Source of the DNA: Paenibacillus polygoni
GTDB lineage: Bacteria > Bacillota > Bacilli > Paenibacillales > Paenibacillaceae
Direction of reading: 5' to 3'
NCBI RefSeq assembly: GCF_030263935.1
Contig: NZ_CP127162.1
Span: 3,915,501-3,979,500 of the forward strand
Length of the DNA stretch: 64,000 nucleotides
Below are positions 1-8,293 of this stretch, piece after piece. The notes below the pieces were generated by a model that was not told the DNA's origin, searched no databases, and saw only the letters and a list, made by a program, of their open reading frames with translations. Numbering within the stretch: the first letter of the stretch is position 1; each line of letters opens with the position of its first letter. The position numbers and the translations under genes are program-made.

Positions 1-664
1 GTGTAGGGGTAGCGTTTAGGAGTGCGATGTGCTTCCCTTGAAAATACGTCACAAGCTGCGCAGCAGGCTGCACGGTTAGCGAGGTGCCGCCAATAATTAG
101 CAAGTCTGCCTCCGACAAGGCATCAACGGCATGATAAAGCGTACCTTGATCGAGTGATTCTCCGTAGAGCACAACATCCGGTTTTACGATGCCGCCGCAT
201 TTTTCACAGTACGGCACCCCGCTCCCCGATTGCAGAATATAATTCAAATGATAAAACTTAGAGCAGTCCATACAGTAGTTACGATGAACGGAACCATGTA
301 ATTCATGTACCACTTTACTGCCTGCTGCTTGATGAAGTCCATCAATATTCTGGGTTATGACAGCCGTCATCTTCCCTTCGTTTTCAAGACGAGCCAGCAG
401 ACGGTGTGCTCCGCTTGGTATGGCATCCGGGTGCAGCATCTTATTACGGTAAAAATCATAGAAGATATCAGGGTGCAGTTTAAAAAAATCGATACTTAAT
501 AGTTCTTCGGGTGAGTACGGAGAATGCTGTTCCGTTTGATAAATACCAGCCGCAGAGCGAAAATCAGGAATACCACTTTCCGTGGAAGTACCTGCGCCGC
601 CAAAAAAAACGATTTTGGAACTTTGCTTTATCCAGGTTGTTAATTGTTCAACGGGTTCCATCAT
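1..664 (-). CDS. Sir2-family NAD-dependent protein deacetylase (partial)
   Basis: Reading the minus strand from an ATG at 664 gives an open frame that runs off the left edge (221 codons seen). It shows the sirtuin NAD-binding start FFGGAGTSTESGIPDFRS, the catalytic segment TQNIDGLHQAAGS followed by HELHGS, two Cys-x2-Cys pairs for structural zinc (YCMDC and YCEKC), and the late motif GGTSLTVQPA. These are the standard landmarks of class U/III bacterial sirtuins, which remove acyl groups from lysines using NAD. A GGAG lies 9 nt before the ATG; a second ATG follows at 661. Only the last part of the Rossmann fold is missing. Confidence 0.93.
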   Translation of the reverse strand, partial: MMEPVEQLTTWIKQSSKIVFFGGAGTSTESGIPDFRSAAGIYQTEQHSPYSPEELLSIDFFKLHPDIFYDFYRNKMLHPDAIPSGAHRLLARLENEGKMTAVITQNIDGLHQAAGSKVVHELHGSVHRNYCMDCSKFYHLNYILQSGSGVPYCEKCGGIVKPDVVLYGESLDQGTLYHAVDALSEADLLIIGGTSLTVQPAAQLVTYFQGKHIALLNATPT

Positions 665-691
665 GAAAGTGCACTCCATTTCATAAAAGGT

Positions 692-1450
692 CTATTCAAG
701 CGATATTTGGGTATAACTCGTAATCACGGTATCTGCATCGTGTAAATAAAACGAATCATTCGATTGTATGAAACCAACAGCAAGTGCTGATTCTGCACTT
801 TTCGCCATCTGCATATCACCATTACTGTCACCAATGACGGCACAATCTTGTGGAGATAAACCGAGCTTGGCACAGCAGGCATAAGCACTTTCCGGATGAG
901 GTTTACTGTTCTTTACCTGATCATATCCGATTATAACATCAAAATAATCTAATATCCCAAGCCATCTCAAATGAATCTCCGCAGTATCTGTTGAGTCAGC
1001 GGTCACCACGCCGAGCCTCAGCCCTTTTTCACGGCATTTGATGAGAAAAGGGATCAAACCTGAAGTGGGATGGGCATGCTCTTGTTTCACTTTACTCATC
1101 GCCTGCCTGCTGACCATTCGTACATAGGTGATTGCATCGTTCCACGGCATTCCAGCAGCATACAGCTGCCAGGCAAGTATTCCCGTAGATTCACTTACGG
1201 TTGCAATGGCAAACGGCCCTTGTGCATCGTAACCAATGACGCTGCCGCTGCTATTATACTGCGTACCGAATACCTGGTCTCTATGTCCCGTAAAAGAACG
1301 TCCCAATGAGGCCAGTTTCTTCTCCAGTTGATCAAGTACAAAGGTAGCCCATGGCGTCCACAGCTTATTCAAATCAAGCAATGTTCCATCTTTGTCAAAC
1401 AAAATTCCTGAGACGTGTGCCTCTGCTTTTTCTGTTTTTAATAAAACCAT
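692..1450 (-). CDS. HAD-superfamily hydrolase, phosphoglycolate phosphatase-like
   Basis: A 252-residue soluble protein with all four HAD motifs: nucleophile motif FDKDGTLLD (Asp19/Asp21), a helical C1-type cap, motif II in VVTADST, the Lys in KNSKPHPESA, and the acidic motif GDSNGDM near residue 207. Such enzymes hydrolyse small phosphate esters such as phosphoglycolate or sugar phosphates; the substrate cannot be told from sequence. The start has a strong GGGGGA Shine-Dalgarno. It ends 28 nt before the sirtuin start, so the two may be co-transcribed. Confidence 0.85.
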   Translation of the reverse strand: MVLLKTEKAEAHVSGILFDKDGTLLDLNKLWTPWATFVLDQLEKKLASLGRSFTGHRDQVFGTQYNSSGSVIGYDAQGPFAIATVSESTGILAWQLYAAGMPWNDAITYVRMVSRQAMSKVKQEHAHPTSGLIPFLIKCREKGLRLGVVTADSTDTAEIHLRWLGILDYFDVIIGYDQVKNSKPHPESAYACCAKLGLSPQDCAVIGDSNGDMQMAKSAESALAVGFIQSNDSFYLHDADTVITSYTQISLE

Positions 1451-1515
1451 TGCTAGGTCCCCCTTCCCCTATTCCATAATTAAACAATCGTCATCCTATC
1501 ATACAACAGCTTATG

Positions 1516-1549
1516 TAAAAAAAATTCTGACCGGGTCCCCGATCAGAAT
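1516..1549 (-). terminator. Rho-independent terminator after the alpha/beta hydrolase gene
   Basis: On the minus strand ATTCTGA pairs with TCAGAAT around a GC-rich loop and is followed by eight T. It closes the kdgK-kdgA-hydrolase unit before the HAD gene. Confidence 0.8.
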
Positions 1550-1578
1550 GAAAGTTAATATGTCTATAGATTACTGAC

Positions 1579-2358
1579 TTACTTTTCGGATTGTATCTGA
1601 TCCATCCAAGAAAGAAGAGAATCGGCAGTTAATGTAATCTGTTCTTCCATCGTAATGTCAGCGGTGCCGTCCCCTTTTTGCAGGCCATAGTCACCATACT
1701 GCGCATGATTACCTCCAGGCAGGTTGTAATAGATGGTATCTTGCGGAAGATAGTCTCTGCCTACCTTTACATTCTCACGATTAACTACCTTATCTTTCTC
1801 CCCAATAATGCTGATGACAGAAAGCGAGGTATCACTCACATCTCCTTTTTCATCTGCATACGCACCTAATAAAAACATACCTGCAAGATCCTCCGCATGA
1901 CCAGCTGCAAACCTTGCAGCCATAGCTCCGCCAAGTGAATGTCCACCAATCACAAACGTTTCATCAGGATAAGCTTCTATTACTTTACTAGCTGAATTTC
2001 CTCCAGCCACCGACAGATTAGCCGGCATTTTCATTACATATACGGGATGTCCGCCTTCTGCAAGCAGCTGAGCTAATGGAGCATAACTTGCTTCTTCAAC
2101 AAAGGCTCCTTGATAAAAAATCACACTCACACCCTGTGGTTGTTTAGGTTGAAATTCAATCCAATTCTTCTGATCTATCACTTCAACTTGCTCGGTAGAC
2201 TGCATTGCAGCTTGGGCTTTTTCCAGCGGTTCGAGGGCGTTCATGGAAAGATAAGCCCACATACCTCCAATAGCAAGCACTACTACTATGATAATGCTCC
2301 AAATTGTTATTTTTAATTTTCGATGTTGTTTTGTCTTGCTGTTATTCAACTCAGTCAC
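1579..2358 (-). CDS. Membrane-anchored alpha/beta hydrolase
   Basis: 259 residues. A basic N-terminus is followed by one hydrophobic segment (about residues 17-38), giving a type II anchor or uncleaved signal, then an alpha/beta-hydrolase domain with nucleophile elbow GHSLGG (Ser141), a late Asp in IIGEKDKVV and a His in GGNHAQYG. This looks like a cell-surface esterase or carboxylesterase of the YdeN/DUF-type hydrolases; the substrate is unknown. The start is GTG with only a weak ribosome site, 11 nt after kdgA, so it is probably translated as part of that transcript. Confidence 0.8.
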   Translation of the reverse strand: MTELNNSKTKQHRKLKITIWSIIIVVVLAIGGMWAYLSMNALEPLEKAQAAMQSTEQVEVIDQKNWIEFQPKQPQGVSVIFYQGAFVEEASYAPLAQLLAEGGHPVYVMKMPANLSVAGGNSASKVIEAYPDETFVIGGHSLGGAMAARFAAGHAEDLAGMFLLGAYADEKGDVSDTSLSVISIIGEKDKVVNRENVKVGRDYLPQDTIYYNLPGGNHAQYGDYGLQKGDGTADITMEEQITLTADSLLSWMDQIQSEK

Positions 2359-2369
2359 CTTTTCTTCTC

Positions 2370-3038
2370 TTATTTCTCGAGAATTGCTTTACGGTAAGCA
2401 CCGATATACTCTTCAGCCTTTCGCTTCACGTAAGTCATATCCCCTGTTTTTACTGCTTGCTGTGTCAGATCTGAGCCAATACCTACTGCAACAGCTCCGC
2501 CCTTAATCCATTGACCTAGATTATCCAAGGACACACCACCCGTAGGCATAAAATTAGCCTGTGGAAGCGGACCTTTCATCGTTTTGATGACGGATGGATC
2601 GTACACACTGCCTGGAAACAGTTTTACTACATCCACACCAAGCTCAAGCGCAGCTTGAACTTCAGCAATCGTCATCACACCTGGCATCACAGGCACTCGG
2701 TATAAATTACACAATCTTACCGTGTCCGGATTTAACGAAGGTCCTACTATAAAAGCGGAACCTGCCATAATCGCAGCTCTTGCGGTCTGAGGTTCAAGCA
2801 CCGTCCCCGCTCCGATGATTGCAAAACGCTCTTCGTCTGCTGTGTCCCAGCTGTACGTTTTACTCAGTTCTTCAATCGCCTGCAAAGCACCCGGTACGGT
2901 CAAGGTAATCTCAATGACTTTGATTCCGCCCGCAATCGCTTGCTCTGCCATTTCAACAACCTGCTTTGCAGAATCTGCACGTAAGACAGCTACGACACCC
3001 TGCTCCACGATTTTTTGGATTAACTGCAGTTTTTTCAT
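2370..3038 (-). CDS. kdgA: KDPG / 4-hydroxy-2-oxoglutarate aldolase
   Basis: 222 residues, the usual length of class I KDPG aldolases. It splits 2-keto-3-deoxy-6-phosphogluconate into pyruvate and glyceraldehyde 3-phosphate. The Schiff-base lysine is in VDVVKLFPGS (Lys139), the catalytic glutamate is in VIEITLTVPGA (Glu43), and the phosphate-binding GGV segment is near residue 165. It follows kdgK by 86 nt on the same strand. With kdgK it completes the lower pathway for 2-keto-3-deoxygluconate, the shared intermediate of pectin, glucuronate and galacturonate breakdown. No upper-pathway genes are in view. Confidence 0.93.
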   Translation of the reverse strand: MKKLQLIQKIVEQGVVAVLRADSAKQVVEMAEQAIAGGIKVIEITLTVPGALQAIEELSKTYSWDTADEERFAIIGAGTVLEPQTARAAIMAGSAFIVGPSLNPDTVRLCNLYRVPVMPGVMTIAEVQAALELGVDVVKLFPGSVYDPSVIKTMKGPLPQANFMPTGGVSLDNLGQWIKGGAVAVGIGSDLTQQAVKTGDMTYVKRKAEEYIGAYRKAILEK

Positions 3039-3124
3039 CGTCCTTACAACTCCTTATATTATGTATGATTTGTTCTATGATTTCAAAAGGTAAATTCCTT
3101 AGATCAGAGAGCCAATGCCCCATA

Positions 3125-4087
3125 CTATCGTTCAATATGCTGAATATTGTTCAGAGCAGCTTCTACCTCAGCATGTGTCGGGAGCGCTTCCCAATCTCCT
3201 ACCGCCTGAATAACCATGCTTCCAATTAAACTTCCGAGTTTCGTTGCCTCTAAAGGCGTCTTGCCTTGTAATATACCAGCAAGGAAACCAGCGCAAAATC
3301 CATCTCCGGCCCCTACGGTATCAAGTACTTGCTCTGCTTTGACATAAGGAACCTTGTCTATTCTTCCGTCATCCAGCACATAGGTAAGATCAGGTCCGCC
3401 TTTTACGATGGACACGGCCTTCAAAGTCGATAACTTCTCAAAAATCCGTTCCGTATTGTCCTCATCATATAGAAGCTTCAATTCATCAAGACCCGGCAGA
3501 AAATAGTCTGCCTGCTCGGCCAAAGACAGAAGCACAGGTCTAGCCTCATCAATTGTCCATAACTTCAACCTTACATTAGGATCAAAACTCACTTTCACAC
3601 CAGAATCCTTAGCAATGCGGATGGCTTCCTGCACCGTCTCTAGACTGGATGGGCTAATAGCAGCGGTAATCCCGGTAACATGAAGTATTTTGGCACCAGC
3701 AATATAATCCCTGTCGAGTTCAGATGGTGTCATACAGCTTGCTGCAGACAGCTTCCTATAATAATGCACCGAAGACTTGCCCGGTAGATTTTCGCGGATC
3801 ATAAGCCCTGTCGCCATTCCTTCCTTCAACTTTGCTCGGGATACATCGACTCCTTCTCCGCGAATCGACTTCATGATCATTTGACCTAGAGGATCATTAC
3901 CAAGCCATCCGCACCATCCACTTCGTTGTCCCAGACGAGCAAGACCAATGGCTACATTGCTCTCTGCTCCGCCAAAAGATTTATGCAAGGTTGCAGCGTA
4001 CTCGAGTCCCCTGGTATCCTGTGCGGTGAACAACCCCATGCTTTCCCCAAAAGTAACCACTTCAGGTTGAACAGATGTATTTTGCAT
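3125..4087 (-). CDS. kdgK: 2-keto-3-deoxygluconate kinase (PfkB family)
   Basis: 320 residues of the ribokinase/PfkB fold. It has an N-terminal sugar-binding part (VTFGESMGLF; GGAESNVAIGLARLG, the first PfkB signature) and a C-terminal signature DTVGAGDGFCAGF near residue 256 with the catalytic Asp and anion hole. It phosphorylates KDG to KDPG for the aldolase downstream. Fructokinase-type activity is the main alternative, but adjacency to kdgA favours KDG. The promoter region holds a perfect 18-bp palindrome, a likely operator. Confidence 0.92.
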   Translation of the reverse strand: MQNTSVQPEVVTFGESMGLFTAQDTRGLEYAATLHKSFGGAESNVAIGLARLGQRSGWCGWLGNDPLGQMIMKSIRGEGVDVSRAKLKEGMATGLMIRENLPGKSSVHYYRKLSAASCMTPSELDRDYIAGAKILHVTGITAAISPSSLETVQEAIRIAKDSGVKVSFDPNVRLKLWTIDEARPVLLSLAEQADYFLPGLDELKLLYDEDNTERIFEKLSTLKAVSIVKGGPDLTYVLDDGRIDKVPYVKAEQVLDTVGAGDGFCAGFLAGILQGKTPLEATKLGSLIGSMVIQAVGDWEALPTHAEVEAALNNIQHIER

Positions 4088-4115
4088 TTTCCAGAAATCC
4101 CACCCTTTTTATCAC

Positions 4116-4133
4116 AAAAACGCAGGCGTTTTT
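4116..4133. promoter_or_regulatory. 18-bp palindrome upstream of kdgK, candidate KdgR-type operator
   Basis: AAAAACGC-AG-GCGTTTTT: 8-bp arms match perfectly around a 2-bp centre, 29 bp before the kdgK start codon. Operators of LacI-family regulators are often A/T-flanked palindromes with CG steps, and kdg operons in Bacillales are commonly repressed by the LacI-family KdgR. No kdgR gene lies in the window, so the assignment is inference. Confidence 0.5.
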
Positions 4134-4210
4134 GCTTTAGATAATTTCCGTTTCGGTTCACAATCTTCCATTAAGGTGCATTAACTCCATTGTCATCTGC
4201 ATTGTAACCG

Positions 4211-4303
4211 TTGTCAATTATAAAATTGTTAAAATAATGTACTTACCAACATTTTTTTACAATGATTTATTTTCTTCGTTTCACAGCAAATCAGCTGTGG
4301 TAA
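4211..4303 (+). promoter_or_regulatory. Candidate promoters for the KGG-repeat stress gene
   Basis: Two possibilities are visible. A sigma-A-like TTGTCA (4211-4216), 17 bp, ATAATG (4234-4239). Closer in, GTTTCA (4278-4283), 14 bp, TGGTAA (4298-4303) resembles the general-stress sigma-B pattern GTTT...GGGTAA, which controls gsiB in Bacillus subtilis. The second overlaps a 6-bp inverted repeat CACAGC/GCTGTG (4282-4299). Neither is certain. Confidence 0.35.
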
Positions 4304-4337
4304 TTAGATGTTAATAATGACAAAGGAGAGAGTCTAC

Positions 4338-4589
4338 ATGCCAAATTCAAAAACCAACCGACCCAAAATGACTCGTGCTGAAGCAGGGCGGCTTGGCGGG
4401 GAAGCCACTTCAAAAAAATTCGATCGCTCATTTTATGAAAATATAGGAAGAAAAGGGGGAATCTCCACATCAGAGAACCATGATGCAGATTTCTACCAAG
4501 AGATTGGAAGCAAAGGTGGACAGGCTACGGCTCGCTCCCATGACCGTACATTTTATCGTGAGATTGGACGCAAAGGGGGCCTTCGTTAA
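4338..4589 (+). CDS. KGG-repeat general stress protein (GsiB-like)
   Basis: 83 residues from the ATG at 4338, preceded by AAAGGAGAG; a longer frame from 4308 lacks a ribosome site. After a short Thr/Lys-rich start it holds three to four copies of a roughly 22-residue repeat ending in IGxKGG (IGRKGG, IGSKGG, IGRKGG) with FDRSFYENIG-like spacers. This is the plant-LEA-like KGG repeat of B. subtilis GsiB: hydrophilic, probably disordered, accumulating under stress or glucose starvation. Its molecular role is undefined even in model species. Confidence 0.88.
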   Translation: MPNSKTNRPKMTRAEAGRLGGEATSKKFDRSFYENIGRKGGISTSENHDADFYQEIGSKGGQATARSHDRTFYREIGRKGGLR

Positions 4590-4638
4590 GATATCTTGTG
4601 GTCTTTCTTACATTCTGAAACGCAAAAAAATGAATAAA

Positions 4639-4771
4639 TAAAAGAGACTTTATTTCACATGACAATCATCTGCTCACATAAAACGAATCTAGCGAATCTT
4701 TTAGAAAAATATACAGGTTCGTAAAGTTGCGGAGTCTTGATTACTGGGAAATTTAGGTCTCTTTTTTTGTT
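4639..4771 (+). ncRNA. Candidate structured RNA ending in an intrinsic terminator
   Basis: AAAGAGAC (4641-4648) pairs with GTCTCTTT (4757-4764), which runs into a T-rich tract. The helix extends inward (ATTTC with GAAAT after a small internal loop). Inside, CGAATCT pairs with AGGTTCG. The result is a branched fold of about 130 nt closed by a terminator-like stem. It may be the 3' end of the KGG mRNA, a separate RNA, or an ilvD leader with terminator; it lies 165 nt before ilvD. It does not match the T-box, ppGpp (ykkC), SAM or other riboswitch cores that I can recall. Confidence 0.4.
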
Positions 4772-4792
4772 TTTCTATACCTATGATCCCTT

Positions 4793-4877
4793 AATTTTGT
4801 AGAAATATGCCGGAAACTGTGATAGACTCATACAAATTATATATTCTTTTTACGGTAAAGCCTATTTGCGGTAAAGC
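4793..4877 (+). promoter_or_regulatory. ilvD upstream region: CodY-like box and tandem 9-bp direct repeat
   Basis: CGGTAAAGC occurs at 4853-4861 and again at 4869-4877, a 16-bp period, 60 bp before the ilvD start. Further up, 4793-4807 fits the CodY box AATTTTCWGAAAATT with four mismatches. A weak promoter TTGTAG-17 bp-TGATAG spans about 4797-4825. CodY repression of ilvD is known in B. subtilis; here it is only suggested. Confidence 0.3.
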
Positions 4878-4936
4878 ATTACAGAACGAACGAAGCACAA
4901 ATGAAATTATTTTGATTCTGGGGGGAAACAGTCACC

Positions 4937-6625
4937 ATGGCACCGAAAAAAATGCGTTCAGACATGATTAAAAAAGGTTTTGATCGAGCACCGCATCGGA
5001 GTTTGCTTCGTGCAGCTGGAGTAAAAGAGGAAGATTTCGGTAAACCGTTTATTGCCGTATGTAATTCATATATCGATATCGTACCAGGACATGTGCATCT
5101 TCAGGAATTTGGGAAAATTGTAAAAGATGCGATTCGTGAAGCAGGCGGTGTTCCTTTTGAATTCAATACCATTGGTGTAGATGATGGGATTGCAATGGGT
5201 CATATCGGGATGCGCTATTCGCTTCCAAGCCGAGATATTATTGCAGATTCGGTAGAAACCGTAGTTTCTGCTCACTGGTTTGACGGTATGGTATGTATTC
5301 CTAACTGTGATAAAATTACGCCGGGCATGATGATGGGTGCACTTCGCGTGAACATCCCAACGATTTTCGTCAGCGGCGGACCTATGAAGGCAGGACGTGA
5401 CAGTAATGGTCGTGCATTATCTCTTACTTCTGTATTTGAAGGAGTAGGTGCTTACCAAGCAGGTAAAATAGATGATCAAAGCCTGCTCGAATTAGAGCAA
5501 TTCGGTTGTCCTACATGCGGATCTTGTTCTGGTATGTTTACTGCAAACTCGATGAACTGTCTTGCCGAGGCAATGGGACTAGCCCTGCCGGGTAACGGAA
5601 CTATTCTCGCGGTTTCACCAGAACGCCGTGATTTTGTACGTAAGTCTGCAACTCAATTGATGGAACTCATTAAACTTGATTTAAAACCTCGTGATATCGT
5701 AACTCATGAAGCTATTGATAATGCATTTGCACTCGATATGGCGATGGGCGGTTCTACGAATACGGTACTTCATACGCTTGCGCTTGCTCATGAAGCAGGA
5801 ATTGACTACCCAATTGACCGTATTAATGAAGTAGCGAACCGAGTACCTCATCTGTCCAAACTGGCACCTGCTTCCGATTATCATATTGAGGATGTTCAGA
5901 ATGCAGGCGGTGTAAGTGCTGTTCTGAATGAACTTCTCAAAAAACCAGGTGCAATCCATGGGGATTGTATTACCGTAACAGGAAAAACCATTCGTGAGAA
6001 TGTTGAAGGTGTAGAAATTCAAGATCATAACGTAATTCATGCCTTGGATAATCCTCACTCCGAACGTGGCGGACTGGCTGTACTCTTTGGTAATCTAGCA
6101 CCTGAAGGTTCCATCATTAAAGTCGGAGCAGTCGATCCTTCTGTTGGCGGATATCATAAAGGTCCTGCGATCTGCTTTAACTCGCAAGAAGAAGCACTCG
6201 AAGGCATTGCCAATGGAAAAGTAACTGAAGGAAACGTAGTAGTTATCCGTTACGAAGGTCCAAAAGGCGGTCCAGGTATGCCGGAAATGCTCGCTCCTAC
6301 CTCCCAGATTGTAGGGATGGGGCTCGGTGCCAAAGTAGGTCTGATCACTGACGGACGTTTCTCGGGTGCATCCAGAGGAATCAGTATCGGACATATTTCC
6401 CCAGAAGCTGCGGAAGGCGGACCCATCGCTTTCGTACATGATGGAGATTTGATTGAACTTGACCTCAATAATCGTAAGATTGAACTGCTTATTAGTGAAG
6501 AAGAAATGGAACGTCGTCGTGCGGAAGAATGGACAGAATTTGAGCCTAAAGTTAAAACCGGATATTTGGCGCGTTATTCTAAACTAGTAACGAACGCAAG
6601 TAACGGCGGCGTTCTAAAAATCTAA
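4937..6625 (+). CDS. ilvD: Dihydroxy-acid dehydratase
   Basis: 562 residues, full length. It dehydrates 2,3-dihydroxy-isovalerate and -methylvalerate to the 2-keto acids for valine, leucine and isoleucine (and pantothenate). Fe-S ligand motifs are visible: [10 protein letters not shown] and [17 protein letters not shown], followed by GGSTNTVLH and the C-terminal [21 protein letters not shown] ribosome site precedes the ATG. It stands alone here, not beside ilvBNC or leu genes, and is flanked by its own upstream regulatory region and terminator. Confidence 0.97.
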   Translation: MAPKKMRSDMIKKGFDRAPHRSLLRAAGVKEEDFGKPFIAVCNSYIDIVPGHVHLQEFGKIVKDAIREAGGVPFEFNTIGVDDGIAMGHIGMRYSLPSRDIIADSVETVVSAHWFDGMVCIPNCDKITPGMMMGALRVNIPTIFVSGGPMKAGRDSNGRALSLTSVFEGVGAYQAGKIDDQSLLELEQFGCPTCGSCSGMFTANSMNCLAEAMGLALPGNGTILAVSPERRDFVRKSATQLMELIKLDLKPRDIVTHEAIDNAFALDMAMGGSTNTVLHTLALAHEAGIDYPIDRINEVANRVPHLSKLAPASDYHIEDVQNAGGVSAVLNELLKKPGAIHGDCITVTGKTIRENVEGVEIQDHNVIHALDNPHSERGGLAVLFGNLAPEGSIIKVGAVDPSVGGYHKGPAICFNSQEEALEGIANGKVTEGNVVVIRYEGPKGGPGMPEMLAPTSQIVGMGLGAKVGLITDGRFSGASRGISIGHISPEAAEGGPIAFVHDGDLIELDLNNRKIELLISEEEMERRRAEEWTEFEPKVKTGYLARYSKLVTNASNGGVLKI

Positions 6626-6633
6626 TATTTCAT

Positions 6634-6675
6634 AAAAAAGGATCCTCCGTTCATAAGAACAGAGGATCCTTTTTA
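6634..6675. terminator. Bidirectional terminator between ilvD and the deacetylase gene
   Basis: AAAAAAGGATCCTC pairs with GAGGATCCTTTTT around a short loop. A-tract and T-tract flank both sides, so it can serve the convergent genes on either strand. Confidence 0.9.
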
Positions 6676-6687
6676 ATATATTTCTAT

Positions 6688-8136
6688 TTATGCTACCGGC
6701 GGTGTTCTGCTTAAATCAGAATTTCCGGCAAGAATTCCTGATTCCTCTTCTTCATACCGTTCCTCTGTTACTTCTCTTGGGGCAGTTCGCTCTGGCTTAT
6801 GTATGCTCCCGAATCGTTCATAGAGTACATCCATAGGCATGATGATCATTTTGGGTATCATTTGCTGGCTGCCTTCTTTTAGACGCTTCTGCCCTTGCGG
6901 ATGAATTACACTCATCAAGATTCGGAGATAAACAGCACTGGAAGCAGCAAACCACCCTTTTGGTAAATCTTTGACAAGAAACCCGAATTGCTCTGGTCCT
7001 CGGTTAATCATCGTAACACCATACAGGGCTTTTACCTCGGCTGCATCGGGATCCTTTGCAATAAGATGAGCAAGGTCAGGAAGCTGTTTTTCCATTGCCC
7101 GGATCATACGAATCGCTAAATGAACTGATGTTCGTGATGTCGTTCCCAACTGATATAATTTTTTATTATCAAAATGAAGTTCAACGATCGAATCGCCTTT
7201 TTCAAGAAATTTGCCATCTGTCATGGCTACCCGTTTTCCTTGATAGGGACGAATTCGGTAATGCAAGAAAGGATTCTCTGGGGTAATCGTCTTTAGATGA
7301 GTAACAAGATGAAATACTTTCTCCCAGCCTAACCATAGTTTAACGACTACTTTTTTTATCCCCGTTCTCACCGCCGCAAGCCCCTCCTTTCTATATTGTA
7401 GTTTCCTAACCGAATTTGCATGTTTTGATGCATTGTGAAGTTCAATCATCTCATCAATGCGGATGCTTTTCAGTCCTTCTTGCTTCGCCATTTCTAGCAC
7501 ATTTTCCAGCGCAAGAAGCATAATTTTCGGAGCATGTTTGTCTGCACCTGGTGTCGTTCCGCAATCATGAAGAACCATGACTTCTCCGCCGCGAAGTCTT
7601 TTCTTCATCCGTTCTGTTAAGCGATCCACCCCGATCCGTTCTTTCCAATCACCGAACATGCCAGACCAAAGAATGATACGATGGTGATGTTTTTTTGAAA
7701 AATCAAATAGATTGGTAATTCCCCACGGCGGGCGATAATACTCCGTATGCGACCCTGTTATCTGAAACACAATGGTATCTGTGCGTTCAATTTGCTGGCG
7801 GACAAGCTTAGGTGACATCAACCAGTTCGTATAGTGTTTATAATTGTGGATACCAATCAAATGACCTTCATTATGCATACGTTTTAGCAGGTCGGGATTA
7901 CGTTCTGCATGTTCTCCCACTACAAAAAATGTAGCCTTTGCATCGTACTTTTTCAACAAATCCAACAGAAGCGGTGTATAATATGGATCTGGTCCATCGT
8001 CAAAGGTAAGTGCATAATCCTTTACGTTTTTCCCTTTTCGAAATACACGAAAACCGAATAACCGGCTGATTAGACTAGGAATAAATGCATAAAAGGATGT
8101 AATATAAAAAAGCAAAAGCAACAAATTTTGCATCAT
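6688..8136 (-). CDS. Polysaccharide deacetylase with C-terminal YkoP-like domain
   Basis: 482 residues from the ATG at 8136 (GAGG six nt upstream); a frame from 8178 adds 14 residues without a ribosome site. An N-terminal hydrophobic segment (LLLLLFYITSFYAFIP) anchors or exports the protein. The NodB domain follows, with TFDDGPDP (catalytic and metal Asp), the metal His pair in IGIHNYKHYTNW, YRPPWG, and MVLHDCG. The C-terminal half (roughly residues 250-440) is a second domain resembling the uncharacterised YkoP family. A role in removing acetyl groups from cell-wall glycans is likely; the second domain's function is unknown. Confidence 0.85.
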   Translation of the reverse strand: MMQNLLLLLFYITSFYAFIPSLISRLFGFRVFRKGKNVKDYALTFDDGPDPYYTPLLLDLLKKYDAKATFFVVGEHAERNPDLLKRMHNEGHLIGIHNYKHYTNWLMSPKLVRQQIERTDTIVFQITGSHTEYYRPPWGITNLFDFSKKHHHRIILWSGMFGDWKERIGVDRLTERMKKRLRGGEVMVLHDCGTTPGADKHAPKIMLLALENVLEMAKQEGLKSIRIDEMIELHNASKHANSVRKLQYRKEGLAAVRTGIKKVVVKLWLGWEKVFHLVTHLKTITPENPFLHYRIRPYQGKRVAMTDGKFLEKGDSIVELHFDNKKLYQLGTTSRTSVHLAIRMIRAMEKQLPDLAHLIAKDPDAAEVKALYGVTMINRGPEQFGFLVKDLPKGWFAASSAVYLRILMSVIHPQGQKRLKEGSQQMIPKMIIMPMDVLYERFGSIHKPERTAPREVTEERYEEEESGILAGNSDLSRTPPVA

Positions 8137-8293
8137 GTAATTCCTCACTTCTCTCGCTTTACTTGCCTGCCAATCCAAACCACACTATTTCCTATTTTAT
8201 CATATTGTGAATAAAATGAACCTTTGATTTCAAATTTTACGTATACTCTTAAGTAATGCCCACCAAAAATAAAAAAGGAGTCGTTGTTAACGT

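Noticed and set aside
4097..4160. cre site upstream of kdgK
   Set aside because: The best segment (TTGTGAACCGAAACG on the minus strand) needs a shifted spacing to fit the consensus.
4590..4936. T-box or ppGpp riboswitch for ilvD
   Set aside because: No GGGTGGNACCGCG element and none of the conserved ykkC-type segments are present; the visible fold is listed only as a candidate RNA.
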